Shown here piece by piece: positions 47,101-57,170 of a stretch of DNA of 64,000 nucleotides. Location: assembly GCF_040954835.1 (NCBI RefSeq), contig NC_090714.1, forward strand, positions 3,708,501-3,772,500, read 5' to 3'. The notes under the pieces are model-generated. The model ran no database searches and had not been told where the DNA came from. It saw only the letters and a list, made by a program, of their open reading frames with translations. Each line of letters opens with the position of its first letter. Positions within the stretch are counted from its first letter, which is position 1. A program made the position numbers and the translations under genes. The DNA comes from Lepisosteus oculatus. Its lineage: Eukaryota > Chordata > Actinopteri > Semionotiformes > Lepisosteidae.

Positions 47101-50100
47101 AGGTCAGGCCCTCGTGTCTCAAGACGAGCTCCTCGTTCGGACCCCGGCCGCTCTCCTGCAGCCCCGAGATGATAATAATAATAATAATAAAAATAATAAT
47201 AATAATAACAATAAACTTTATTTTATATAGCGCCTTTAAAGGTGGCTTCTCAAAGCGCTTTACAGGATGACGATAACGATAAATAATAAGACTACAACAA
47301 TAAATAAGAAGATTTCACAAGACGGGACACAATTATAATTACAACAATACAACAATAACAATAGAGGAGACCGTGGAAGGTGGTATTAAGAAGAGCAGAG
47401 GGGTGAAGAATGGAAGCAGTTCAGTAAAGGCTTTTCTGAAGAAGAGGGTTTTGAGTCTGGATTTGAAGGAGTTTAGAGAAGGTGACTCTCTGATATCCTT
47501 GGGCAAAGAGTTCCAGAGCTTGGGGGCAGAACAGGAGAAGGCCCTGTCGCCCATACAATATAGACGGGCTTGGGGGACATGAAGGAGGGCAGAATTTGAA
47601 GAGCGGAGGTTGCGAGGTGGGGAGTAGGGCGATAAAAGTTCAGACAGGTATATATAATGAGCTGCACAAACACGACATGGCGTTGCGGTCGCGGTTGACC
47701 TCTAGTTTTACTGGGCAGGTCACGATTGCTGCTGTGACCAGGCGACAAAAAAAAGTTTGACGCTTTTTGGGGCTTTTAGCTGTCCTCAGAGCTCGTTGTA
47801 AATGCGGGTTAATTTCCTGCTGTAGGTCTGTGCCGTTCGAACTGAGGATCAGAGTGTCACTGTTGAACAGTCGCGGATTTCCAAGTCAGTGAGTGAGCCC
47901 AGCGTGTTCTTGGTTCCTGTGCAAGTTTAAAGCTTCGCCTTGGTCACACGGACAGCTCTTGATTGACAGCTGTGTGCAGCTGGTGGCCTTCTCTGCCCTG
48001 TGGACCGCAAACGTGTGACAAGTCAGCACATGATCCACTAATGCAAAGCAATTGCAAATTGATTTTGTTGCACAGAAATAATAATAATACTATGTTTTAT
48101 ATTATGTAGTGCCTTTAAAAGGTGGCTTCTCAAAGCGCTTTACAGAAGCACAACAACAGCAATAAAAAGACTACACAAGATATGACAACACACAAAGAGA
48201 GGATGGAGGTACCGAATACAGCAGGAGCAGAGGGGTAAAGAACAGAGCCAGTTCAGTAAAGGCTCTTCTGAAGAAGAAGGTTTTGAATCTGGATTTGTAG
48301 GAGTTTAGTGTAGGTGACTCTCTGACTTGATCTCTGGCACGAAGGAATCACTGAACTGCTGGAATAATGTTAGAAGTTTTCATGTTTTCCCTCCCCGATC
48401 GTTCTGATTTTGCTCTCTCTCGCTCCCTCATCCCTCTGTGCCTCTGCTGCTCACTCCTCCTCTCGGTTTCTCTCTTCCTCAGCCCTCGCTGACCACGGCG
48501 ATCAGCTGCAGAGCCTCACGTGGAAGCAGGATGGTTCCCTGCTGGCCACCTCTTGCAAGGTAAGTCTGGTGTGGGAGATGTTCCGAGAGTAAAAAAAAAA
48601 AAACACTACACCCTGTGCATCGTGCCTTCCTGGCAGCACCAGGTCCACAGATGAGCTGACCAGCTGCTCAGAGCTTTTTTTTTGACACTAGCAAAAGGTG
48701 CCCCTGGATTAAACTGGGGTGCTTTCAAAAACATAGTTTTTCGAAACCTACCTTCATGCATTACTTCAAGCGAAACAATCAACATCCAGATGTAAGACCA
48801 TGTAATTCTGACTAAGACTGTGTTTTCAGTTGTGTATGGGTGTATTAGGCTGTGTAATTAGAATAATGAGGTTTTTAGTTCTCTAGACAGCATTTCCTGA
48901 TGATATCGCCTTCTCTCTAGTATTTACTGTTGCGCATATCCTGCGGGTGCAACAAGTTAAGCGGAAAACTTTCATTAAAGAGAAGCTGCAATGTTGGTAT
49001 TCTACCACTAGATGGCAGCGAGTTCTCACTGAATTCTGTATTAGCGCTCTGACTGCTTGAAATATGTTTCACCCGGCTGGGTGGGTGGATATTCAAATAG
49101 TTTCTGTCATCGAAAGTATTTTTTCTTTTGTGAAAAAAGAAAATACAATTGAACTGGATTTCAGATTTTTTTAATTACATAACTAGAAAGGTCATTTATA
49201 GTATTGCTGCATAATGGAAAACCCTTGACACAATGTGTAAGTTAATAACTAAGAGCACCTTCAGGTCTCAGTTTAAGAAAGAGTCGTATCCCGTTGCCCT
49301 GTATTCAGATCTTGGGTGCCAGACCACATTCAGCTTGTCTAAGTTCGAGCACAGGGCACACAAAGACAAGCATCGAGTTATTGGTTTTTAAAATAGATGG
49401 AAACTGCTCAAGTGTCTGGAAGGCACCGTATGAAATTCTGCCTCAAAGTGGGTTACAAACACAAATTTATGAGAGAAGTCATTACTCCTGGCTCTGAAGG
49501 AAATGAAAATACATCTATAAATTACAACACCGAAGGGTTTAAACTTCTAAATGAATAATAAAATACTGGTGGTAAATGGTTTATGAACAATTTTTTGAAA
49601 AATGTACTGTTTTATAAGGGCCTCCTGTTGACTTTTGTGTTTCTTAATTTGTTATGAAGTAAAAGGAAAGTTTTGTTTATGACTGGAAGGTCATAAAAAT
49701 TCCAGTCAATCTCTTTGTTTTTTAGAAGAGTGCCAAATCAAAACACTGAAATACTCTGTCACAATTTGAGAGTACAACAGAAACATATGGTTGTATATGA
49801 AACATATGAAAGTATATTTTCAGACTATGGCCAGATGAGACTACAGCAGGAGAGTATTGCCAGGTGAGAGTACAGCAGGAGAGTATTGCCAGGTGAGAGT
49901 GGAGCAGGAGAGTATAGCCAGGTGAGAGTACAGCAGGAGAGTATAGCCAGGTGAATTTACACCAGAATAATATGGCTAGAGAAGAACAACTGATAAGTTT
50001 ATGTCTGAACAAATTGTAACCCAGTTTCTGCTCATTTTCACTCCGTGCAAAAAAATATTTGCTGCTCCTTGCAGGCTGAGCTACTGCCTTGCCGGTTTTG

Positions 50101-53100
50101 TCGGTTCAGTTCGTAATCCTTCTAACAGGGAAACAGGCCTTTCAGTTGCCTTTGTTACAATAGACCATAGCAATTCCCCTACCACAGCCCTTTTGACAGT
50201 CTGCAAAACATGCAGTCTCCATTATGAGGCCAACACACGTGGTCAGATGTCCCCACATTCACTAAAAAATAGATCAAAGCACTTAATTCTCTTCCAATGG
50301 GAAGAAATCATAGAGGTTAAAAAAAGAATACGTCTTGTCAGAACAGACGTCTGAATCTACTTGTAAGCGCTTTGATAACAAAGCCCACAATGTTCCAATC
50401 CCTGGAAAGGATTGCTGTTTTCTACAGGCTTTGGTCTGTCCCGGCTGGACTGTGTGCCTCACCTCAAATTAATCATTATTTCTGCCATAATTGCTATAAT
50501 TATTATTTTAAGTTTGGCTTAGGCCATAAATTCTGGCGAGATGAGTCACTTCCTTTTGCGGGGGTATTCAGGGTACGATGTCATCATTGCTTCTAAGAAA
50601 AGACATTGCTGGTGGTGCAATTAGTAAAGTTACTAAATCCAGCCCCGTGTGTTAACCAGATCAACAGGTTTGACAGCTATCGCAGCCCAGAACACAGGCT
50701 TGAGCTTGGCTTAAGGATGCAGTGAGGAAGCCAAGTGGCAGATCAAGTAATAACAAACAATACAAATACAGTTTTACTTATAAGTGCTGTGTTGTACTGT
50801 AGTGTACCTGCGGGATACCTCTTGGAAGAAAACCACAAAAACTAGAAATTGAGCGTAACGTGAAACTATACATTTAAAGCTGAAATGTGTAGCCTTTTAG
50901 AGAATTTTAGAAATGTCAGCAGTTGCAGAGTCTGTAAAGTATTTGGACAGTGCAGGAACACAGGGAGAACATGCAGACTTCACACAGAAGGTGCACCAGA
51001 TCAGAGTGGATCCTAGGGCGTCAGCTGTGAGGCCCTTTTCTTTGGCCAAACGAACCTGTTAACTCTCCTTCTGAAATCTGAAATCCTGTTTGCCCCTTTT
51101 ATTTCTGCAGTGCTGTTATCTACTAGATATGTCACATTATAATGGAACAAGCAGAGTTTAATTCCACGCAAGAAGGTAGAAAGAAATCTAAAAATGCCAT
51201 GTTCCAGCTGACTACCATTCTTGAGCCACACCTGAAGAAGGCTCCGCAGCTGAGACGTGACTTTCTGCTTTTTCGCGTGGAGTGAAACTCTACTCCTTCC
51301 TTGGCTGCCCATGGGCTCCAACGGATTCCCACTCCAACCTGTGTCACGTGACATTGCTCAGCTGCTGGTCAGGCAGAGACTGAGGAAGGACTCAGGTGGA
51401 TTGTATCTCTCGGGTCGTCTTCCAAGGAGTGTTAGAGCAAAGCAGCAGCCTTACTGCAGAATCCCAGAACCTCCGTCATAAACTCAAGCTGATGCTACAG
51501 TTTCAATCCGAATTTCGGATGGGATTACTCCACTTTAATTTCAATTTTTGCCAAGCTGAATACTACACAGAAGACTATTGATTCACGTCAAAATGTGAAT
51601 TTGCATGGCTTTTCATTTCTTAAGTAAAGGTATTTTTGCTGAGCTATGTGTTACAGTATGTTAAGTAAAGCTGTTGTCCAGTCAGTTTCCTTTGTTAATT
51701 CCACTTCAGAGGACAGGCAAATGTTGCACTTTTGGTTTTTGAAGATAAAACAGCATTATTGGATAAAATCAACAACCATTTGCTGTAGCACAATTTGTCA
51801 TGCAACCTTTAAAGATAAATCTTCAAAATTCAATCAGAACATGTCTATTGACTATAGTGCTTGTATGATAAAATCCCGAACATCGTTAACAATTTAAAAA
51901 TATATCTGGATATTTTTGTGATAGGTTTGTTTGGTAGATTCTCACGTTTTACCTTCTGTTTTAATTGTTCAGTTGTATCATGGAGGTCCGAGTTTTTAAA
52001 TTCATTGGTGGTGCAGGTACAAATTCCAGTTTGCCTCTGTTGAGTGTCACATACCCCGGGAAGTGTCTGTAATCAGACCTTCTGAATAATTCACTGCATG
52101 TACCCTGTGCAAACCATTTCCTCTCAGGTTTTCTTTGGTTGGTGTGAAATGAAAGGCAGCAGTCTGAGACGCCTTGGTGGAGGCAGGGTGTGTGTGCGCA
52201 CTGTAGCAGGGCTTGTTCCTACGGGAGAGAGAGTCACTTCTGCTGCCCTCAGTTGTTGCCTCAGGCGTGAAGCAGGAGAAATGACAAACTAATTATTGGG
52301 AGAAAATGGATCACAAGCTGTTTCTGGGACCTCGTAATTTTTCAGTTTTGTGTAATTTAACTTAATAGGCTTTAATCTCCACAATCTGGCTTATGAAGAC
52401 AAAATAAACAGGCCAACATGTGTGTTCAATTGAGATCAATTTCACATTCTTTAAAAATCCATAATATAGAACATGTGAAGGGGGGGGTTGTCTGTGGAAT
52501 CTGGAATGGAAAGGTCTTACCTGGACGGTGTTGTGGGTGTGTGTCTCAAAAAGAGCAAAGCCAACTTAGAGGTTAGACTGGGCAAAGAAGTTGATGATTA
52601 AGTCAGAAATTCAAAGAGCATCTAAGCACCTTGAAGCTGCCTACTTTTAATTTCTCTGTCTTTAATTTAAAAAAAAAAATTCTGGGGTTCTAAAAGGTTA
52701 TGAGTTCCCCCCTGTTCTCTGCTGTAATCCCCGACACACAGGTTTGACCGGAGTAGCGTAATTGTGCTGTCAATCAAAAGTGATGGATACCGTTGCCTGG
52801 GGAACTCAGACAGTGAAGATGGCAGCTCTGTGAGTTAATAAAAAGAGGCGAGAATCCCCGATTACTGTACACAAACCCTTTTCAGCTGGTCTGCAGAGAA
52901 ATTGCCTTGTTTTTCTATGGGAAAGGCCTGGTGCAGATGACCCTTTATTAGTACAAGGAAGAGCTCATTAATAAACGCAGCATTCGAAGGCCTCGTAATT
53001 AAAAAGGCAGTTTCTTGTGAGACGGAAACAATTTGTGTATGTGAAGGAATGGGATAAAGAATTTTAACCCCAGGCCCTGCAGCGTAAAACCCTGAGGTCA

Positions 53101-56100
53101 GAGCACATACATCCCAAAGGGTGAAGTGTACTGGATCAATCAACATTTTTCACTTTTTGTGTTCTTGTGTATTTTTTTTCCATTTTAAAGCTTGTCCTGG
53201 GTGGCACGGTGGTGCAGTCATTAGCATTGCTGCTTTGCAGCACTGGGCGGCCCTGGGTTCAATTCTGGACCTGCGGGGCTGTCTGTGTGGAGTGTGTATG
53301 TTCTCCCTGTGTTCGTGAGGGTTTCCTCCCACAGTCCCGAGACGTACTGGTAGGTTCGTTGGCTTCTGGGAAAACTGGCCCTGGTGTGAGTGTGTGTGTG
53401 TCTGGCGTCTTGGATAGGCTCTGACACCCCCACGACCCTGAATTGGAAGAAAGGCTTATCCCCTTAGCAACCCAGAGGACAAAGCTGGTTATGAGGTCTG
53501 TTTTAATTTAGGAAAACAAGAGAGTGCAACATTCTTTGAGGGCCAAACCAAATTTGTAGAAATTCGGAATGAGTTAAGTGGCTCCTCCCATCCAATGAAG
53601 AGCTTAGGGAAGAGCTAAGTGCCTGAGCTCGGGGAAGGTGAGATGTCAGGGTCTAGGCATGTCAGCACGCCATCCATCCAGCTGCCTGGAATTCTGGGAT
53701 CGAAACTTGTGCAGGTTAAACAGTAAACGGGGTGCATGGTTACAGTATAGTTGCCTAGCTGACTGCATGAGAAAGTCATCACAAAATTTGGAATACGTGC
53801 ATGGTCCACATGTGCTAGATTGGAGGAAAGCCTGTATATTATCTAGGGTTCTAGCCTATACTATGCTCTACCCTCTTTTTTTGAGATGCCATTGATTTCC
53901 AGCACTATCGTGTGCCAGACTTCAGGAGTGCTGGAAATCCATGAAATGCCATTTGAAAGAAGATGCTTCCTATATGAAAAAGCCTGAGGGTAACCAGCAG
54001 GTTGAGCCTACGTCCAGGAGATCATCGCTTCGCCTCTTCAGAGCCCCGTTGGGCCCTTGACCCCAGCCTGGCCCGAAGGGGACCGGCCGGTTTCTTGCCG
54101 AGGCGGCTCAGGGGTGAGGCGGGGAGCAGGGTTCGACTCGCGACAAGCTGAGGCAGGCCGGGCACAAATCAGAGTTGACACAAGAGGTGTGGAGGCACAG
54201 GGGAGGCTGCAGGACTTCAGCGGTCAATCAGTGCTGATTGGGAAGGGCCTCAGTGATGGAGGTGTGCAGGCAGCAGGCCTTTCCCATTATAGCAGCTTCC
54301 CCTGCAATCACTAATTACCTTGCTGCTGATTGGCGCTGCTGATTGGAGCCACATGCCGGTAGGGTTACTCAGAGGTCACAGTGAACAGCGCAGGGACGGC
54401 AATGGAGGGTGTGCTGCTGTGTAGCAGCATGTCAGTATTCCCATTTTCTGAGCTGGTATCAGCTTAACATGGAAGGGAACCAACCCATTACAGCCTTGAT
54501 TGCGAGATAATTATACCCAGTGATTTCGTTTCTATCCAGTGCATTGATTTCTTTGCACAGACTGATGGAAAGCCCCAGAAAATCTGAGCTAATTTATTTC
54601 TGCCTTTTTTTTTTAGGATATTACAGTATTTGTGTTCTGACTGAGGCCGACTTAGCCTAAGGCGACCCACGGAGGAACTGGTTGGAAAAGGCGTTGAATT
54701 TATTCTTGCTTAGTGGTAGTGCATTCTGGAGTTTGATCCATGTCGGGGCAGGGGGAACAGAAAATGTTGCCAGAGACCTTTGATAGAAGGAGTTAATTCA
54801 ATTATAATATATTCTGACTATTTTAATCAAACCAAGCCTGTCAGGTGTTCAGATTTCCTTGCTGCACTTTGCGTGAAGGTTACTTGAAGCCAGAGAGTCT
54901 TAGCAAACGCCTACACATTTACCGAATGTGGTTTGCAGGAGGCCTGCAGAATTCCTGAGTATTTTGTTTTGTGGCACCCACACTCTAAGCACAGTGTGTC
55001 TCCAGTCTGTGTGGTTGCTAAAGCTGAGATAACAGGATGGCGTGTCAGACAGGACTGGAAGTATCTGAGCGCTTGTGGGCTGGAGCCCTCTCGCTGTCCT
55101 CAGTGCTGTCTGTGCCGCTGCACAGAGTGTGGCAGGCCTGTGTGTAAGTGCTGCAGTTTCACCATCAGCTACACTACGTCTGTTTTGGAGCCTCTGTAGT
55201 AAGGGCTCTTGCCCTCTTTTGTGCCAAGTTCGCTTGATGGCAGTATTTCCTTGAGGACATGGTTTAGAGCAGTGGTTCTCAAAGTGTGGTCCGTGGACCA
55301 CTGGTGGTCCGTGAGCGTGCGCCAGGTGGTCCGCGGGCTGACCTTGTCACCTCTCTTAAAGCAAGTCTAAGCAGCGCCATTCTTCACATTAACTTTTTAA
55401 GTCATAAAAACATCTTCAAAATATGCAATTTTGTTTGTAAAAAGATTAATACCATACCATGGAACTTCAAGAACCACTGTTTTAGAGCACTGGCACAGCA
55501 GCGGTTAACTTCCTCTCACCCACAAAACAGCCGTTATCGAGAAGGGACAGAGACAGAGAGTCATTAGAAACCAGTTTGAAAACGAACGAATGAATCTCGT
55601 AAACCTCTTTGCTCCACATTTAAGCATATAGTGTGTTTCTCACTGGAGCCCCAGTGGAATCGACAGACAGCAACCTCAGACGATGACCTGCACCTAGGCA
55701 GAGGTGTCTTAGTATTTCACCACCTTTTCCATGCCACAGCACACTTATACGGTATATACAGTATAAAAACTGCTCTCCTCTCCGCAGACACATCATTGGC
55801 CTGAGAGCATTATCATTGCTATAATAAACAAAACTTCTTCACGGGTTTAATCTGATTTTTGAAGTGCACAGCCGCCTGATCCTGGCCCGCGCCGATTGCA
55901 GTGAAATGCAGTATTCCTGCTAAGTGGTCCTCAGGTGTTCTCCGTTTTCTTGGTTTGTATGTCTTGACAAACGTTCAACTCTCACCCCGCTGTGAAATAC
56001 TACCATGCGTGACAAAGGCGCACTGCAGAGGGTTGTGTTGACAGCACAGAGGGTTGTAGGATGTGGTTGACCTTCAATCGGTGAGATTCCCACCAGGCGT

Positions 56101-57170
56101 TGTCGCAGTAAAGACCAGTCCATCATTCAGGGTCCCAACCATCATGGCCACAAACTGTTCTCACCCCCCGTGCTCTGGCAAGCAATACCACACTATTATA
56201 GTATGGACCACTAGACTCAAGAACAGCTTCTACCCTATGGCAGTGCACATCCTCGACAGCTAACTGCAATGCCTCAGACTCGGTGCGCGTCTGTATGCAC
56301 GTATGCACTTTTTGCATGGTCTATCATGGTTTTTTTTTCACTACTACATATTTATTGTTCTGGTTGAATTATTTATTACGTTGTAATGTCTGCATCGTGT
56401 GGTGTTCTGTGTTGGTGTGCGTCATCTGCAGTACTGTGTGTTCCCGAGAGATCAGTGTGAATAACGTCCATATGGTTATAAACTCCTACTCTCCTCCAAC
56501 CCCACGCGGACACATCCTGGAGTGTGGCCTCTGTCTCTTGTGTATCCGCTGCACGTGTGACACAACACTTTGGTTCCTTTGCAAAGCTTAGATATCTGTT
56601 GAAACATTATTGAAACAATTTTTTTTTTCTTGTATGAGGCTTTTCCAGACTTCTGCAGCCCAGCGGGTAATGTCTGAAAGAAGGGACACTGCTTTAGACA
56701 GGACAAAGATTTTTGAGCTGGACCTTGGTTTTGGACCTCTTTCTCAGCAGAAACACGGTCTCACTGGAGCACAGTTGTTTCTGTCATCCTTGACAATGGT
56801 TCTGATTCACAAACTTTAAGCAGCAGCGTTGCGGCAGCAGCGACTCAATTTCCAAGTCAAAACACACTGGGGAAAGTCTCTGTAACCTACTGTTTAATAT
56901 TCTTGAATTTGAAGAGGTTCTTTAAGTATGCTTCGAGAATGTATGATAGAAAAATCTTTCTTTATATTCCCACAAGATTTGGCTTACTCTTATGTTAATA
57001 AAAAAACACGCAAATCATTCATAACATATCCAGAAATGCAGATTTCACAAAGTCCGCTTTGAGTACTTGTAACATGATGCAAACATATTAATAAGGCTCT
57101 TTGTTTTGCTTCCTTCTAGGATAAGAAACTGCGCGTCTTTGATCCCAGAGCTCAGCTAACACCTGTGCAG
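35156..57170 (+). CDS. coro7: Coronin 7, first seven coding exons (3' part beyond window)
   Basis: Coding exons are 35156-35215, 41006-41102, 42380-42460, 42945-43015, 46922-47102, 48483-48559 and 57120-57170, which join in frame to 206 codons. The start MNRFKISKFKN matches the human CORO7 N-terminus closely. The repeats GWISDVRAGSFTSCGNQIKS, DLITDFDFSPFDDSLLATCS, VKVWRVPG and the TSCKDKKLRVFDPRA block are coronin WD40 blades of the first propeller. Coronin 7 is the long two-propeller member acting at the Golgi/trans-Golgi network and in actin control. The actin-binding second half is not in the window; human CORO7 is about 925 aa, so roughly a fifth is seen. Exon 57120-57170 ends CAG|GCAAGT, a probable GC donor. 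The phase and human sequence favour this over GT four bases later. Introns are large (5.8 kb and 8.6 kb; the last runs past the window end) and full of repeats. Exon 46922-47102 is extremely GC-rich against its surroundings. Confidence 0.95.
36965..37060 (+). repeat. Interspersed repeat tail (CCTGAGGAAGGCTCC family)
   Basis: ACACCTGAGGAAGGCTCCAC, then GTCGAAACACGGTGTCTCTT and AGCCTGGAATAAACCTCTCC. The same order (CACCTGAAGAAGGCTCCGCA, then TGAGACGTGACTTTCTGCTT) occurs at 51225. This resembles 3' ends of fish retroelements, but the class is not certain. Confidence 0.5.
38285..38900. repeat. Probable interspersed repeat region in coro7 intron 1
   Basis: Contains TCTGGTCCTGGAGACCTGCA (38480), GGTTTGGAAACCCAGG, AATAACTGATTCGATAAACTC and GGGGTTCGCAGACCTGCTC (38830), phrases of the kind found in degraded fish dispersed repeats. 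A 60-codon minus-strand ORF here (38477-38295) begins like a signal peptide, but no support was found for a gene. Confidence 0.35.
39450..39830. promoter_or_regulatory. CpG-rich island inside coro7 intron 1
   Basis: An isolated CpG- and GC-rich block in an otherwise AT-rich intron, with CAGGCGCGCTCCGCTCGGGG and CGCGCCGCAGGGCTCC, CACTTCC and GCTTCCTGTCG (ETS-like) and a purine run GGAGGAGGAGGAGGAGG near 39766. It could be an alternative coro7 promoter or an enhancer. It lies 4.3 kb after the first coding exon. Confidence 0.4.
43685..43880 (+). repeat. tRNA-headed SINE, head-less copy
   Basis: GGGTTTCCTCTGTGTGCTCC, TCCTCCCATAGTCCAAAAAT, CCCTGGTGTGAGTGTGTGTG and CATCCAGGGTATACCCTGCC follow the family order. 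It includes a short (GT)n run. It lies in the coro7 intron before exon 46922. Confidence 0.75.
45500..45895 (+). mobile_element. 5S-rRNA-derived SINE (SINE3-type)
   Basis: The head at 45500-45575 reads CAGCCATATCACCCTG, then GAAGCTCAGCAGGTGGGAGCCTGG. This parallels 5S rRNA (GGCCATACCACCCTG ... GAAGCTAAGCAGGGTCGGGCCTGG), including the internal pol III control region. The body continues with CATTTCCCATTGGCCCTTAC and CCAGGTGGGGCTGCACATTG. The tail is GAAAAGCGCTATATAAGTG with (ATT)n to about 45895. 5S-headed elements define the SINE3 class. The tail resembles that of the LINE copies at 47165 and 48075. A minus-oriented 3' fragment lies at 6356. Confidence 0.8.
46590..46730 (+). repeat. Interspersed repeat (ATCCTTGGATC family)
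   Basis: GGCTTCCTTCAAGAAACAGC, TGGATCAGATCCTTGCATCG, ATAGCTGCTAACTACCGAAT and a final TCATTATGTTCTTGT. It is aligned block by block with the copy at 60170-60425. Confidence 0.65.
47165..47660 (-). mobile_element. 3'-truncated LINE with reverse-transcriptase ORF end, minus orientation
   Basis: On the minus strand, 47554-47339 encodes GDRAFSCSAPKLWNSLPKDI and SLNSFKSRLKTLFFRKAF. This is the C-terminal end typical of CR1/L2-like LINE ORF2 proteins (xAPxLWNSLPxxIR ... FKxxLKTxLF). It is followed by a 3' region ending in GCGCTATATAAAATAAAG and an (ATT)n tail at 47170-47212. Strong 5' truncation, as usual for LINEs. It inserted just after coro7 exon 46922-47102. Confidence 0.8.
48075..48330 (-). 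mobile_element. Second 3'-truncated copy of the same LINE, minus orientation
   Basis: GCCTTTAAAAGGTGGCTTCTCAAAGCGCTTTACAG matches the 47230 region in two blocks, and the end blocks CAGTTCAGTAAAGGCTCTTC and TTTTGAATCTGGATTTGTAG match 47425-47470. It ends just upstream of coro7 exon 48483-48559, so two copies in the same orientation flank 0.4 kb of intron. Confidence 0.8.
49830..49974 (+). repeat. Minisatellite, 29-bp unit, five copies
   Basis: Units start at 49830, 49859, 49888, 49917 and 49946 with the pattern GCCAGGTGAGAGTACAGCAG plus GAGAGTATT. The first and last copies are diverged. Each unit includes CAGGTGAG, a perfect splice-donor consensus on the coro7 sense strand. Confidence 0.92.
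50945..51035 (-). repeat. SINE head fragment, minus orientation
   Basis: GAACACAGGGAGAACATGCA, then GACTTCACACAGAAGG and GTCAGCTGTGAGGC match the 5' region of the tRNA-headed SINE in reverse complement. Short and degraded. Confidence 0.5.
51225..51290 (+). repeat. Interspersed repeat tail (CCTGAGGAAGGCTCC family)
   Basis: CACACCTGAAGAAGGCTCCG, CAGCTGAGACGTGACTTTCT and GCTTTTTCGCGTGGAGTGAA match the element at 36965 in order. Confidence 0.45.
53198..53465 (+). mobile_element. tRNA-headed SINE, most complete copy
   Basis: The head GGTGGCACGGTGGTGCAGTC, then ATTAGCATTGC carries an A-box-like region and GGGTTCAATTCTGG a B box, as in a pol III promoter from a tRNA. The body has TGTCTGTGTGGAGTGTGTAT, TTTCCTCCCACAGTCCCGAG and CTGGCCCTGGTGTGAGTG with a short (TG)n. 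The tail is GACCCTGAATTGGAAGAAAG then GCTTATCC. It serves as the reference for the copies listed elsewhere. It lies in the last visible coro7 intron pair. Confidence 0.85.
55270..55479. mobile_element. hAT-type MITE, 210 bp, with terminal repeats and target duplication
   Basis: The left end is CAGTGGTTCTCAAAGT and the right end, reverse complemented, is CAGTGGTTCTTGAAGT, so the terminal inverted repeats agree at about 14 of 16 positions. The flanks are GTTTAGAG (55262-55269) and TTTTAGAG (55480-55487), an 8-bp target duplication with one change. The CAGTGGTTCTCAA terminus and 8-bp duplication are hallmarks of hAT transposons. At 210 bp it cannot encode a transposase. Confidence 0.88.
56090..56265 (+). 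mobile_element. Degraded LINE ORF2 C-terminus
   Basis: Read on +, with frame changes, the text runs from a GPNHHGHKLFSPPVLWQA-like block to TTRLKNSFYPMAVHILDS. It parallels the LINE reverse-transcriptase C-terminal pattern in which a short repeat of His/Gly and Pro leads to SRLKNSFFPRAVxLLN. A T-rich 3' region follows (TTTATTGTTCTGGTTGAATTATTTATT). It is a dead copy of a family distinct from 47165. Confidence 0.6.

Noticed and set aside
53198..53260. Possible tRNA gene
   Set aside because: A- and B-box-like motifs are present but no cloverleaf or anticodon arm; it is the head of a SINE.
35216..56000. Search for vasorin (vasn), nested in a CORO7 intron in mammals
   Set aside because: No leucine-rich-repeat ORF of suitable length occurs in the visible coro7 introns.
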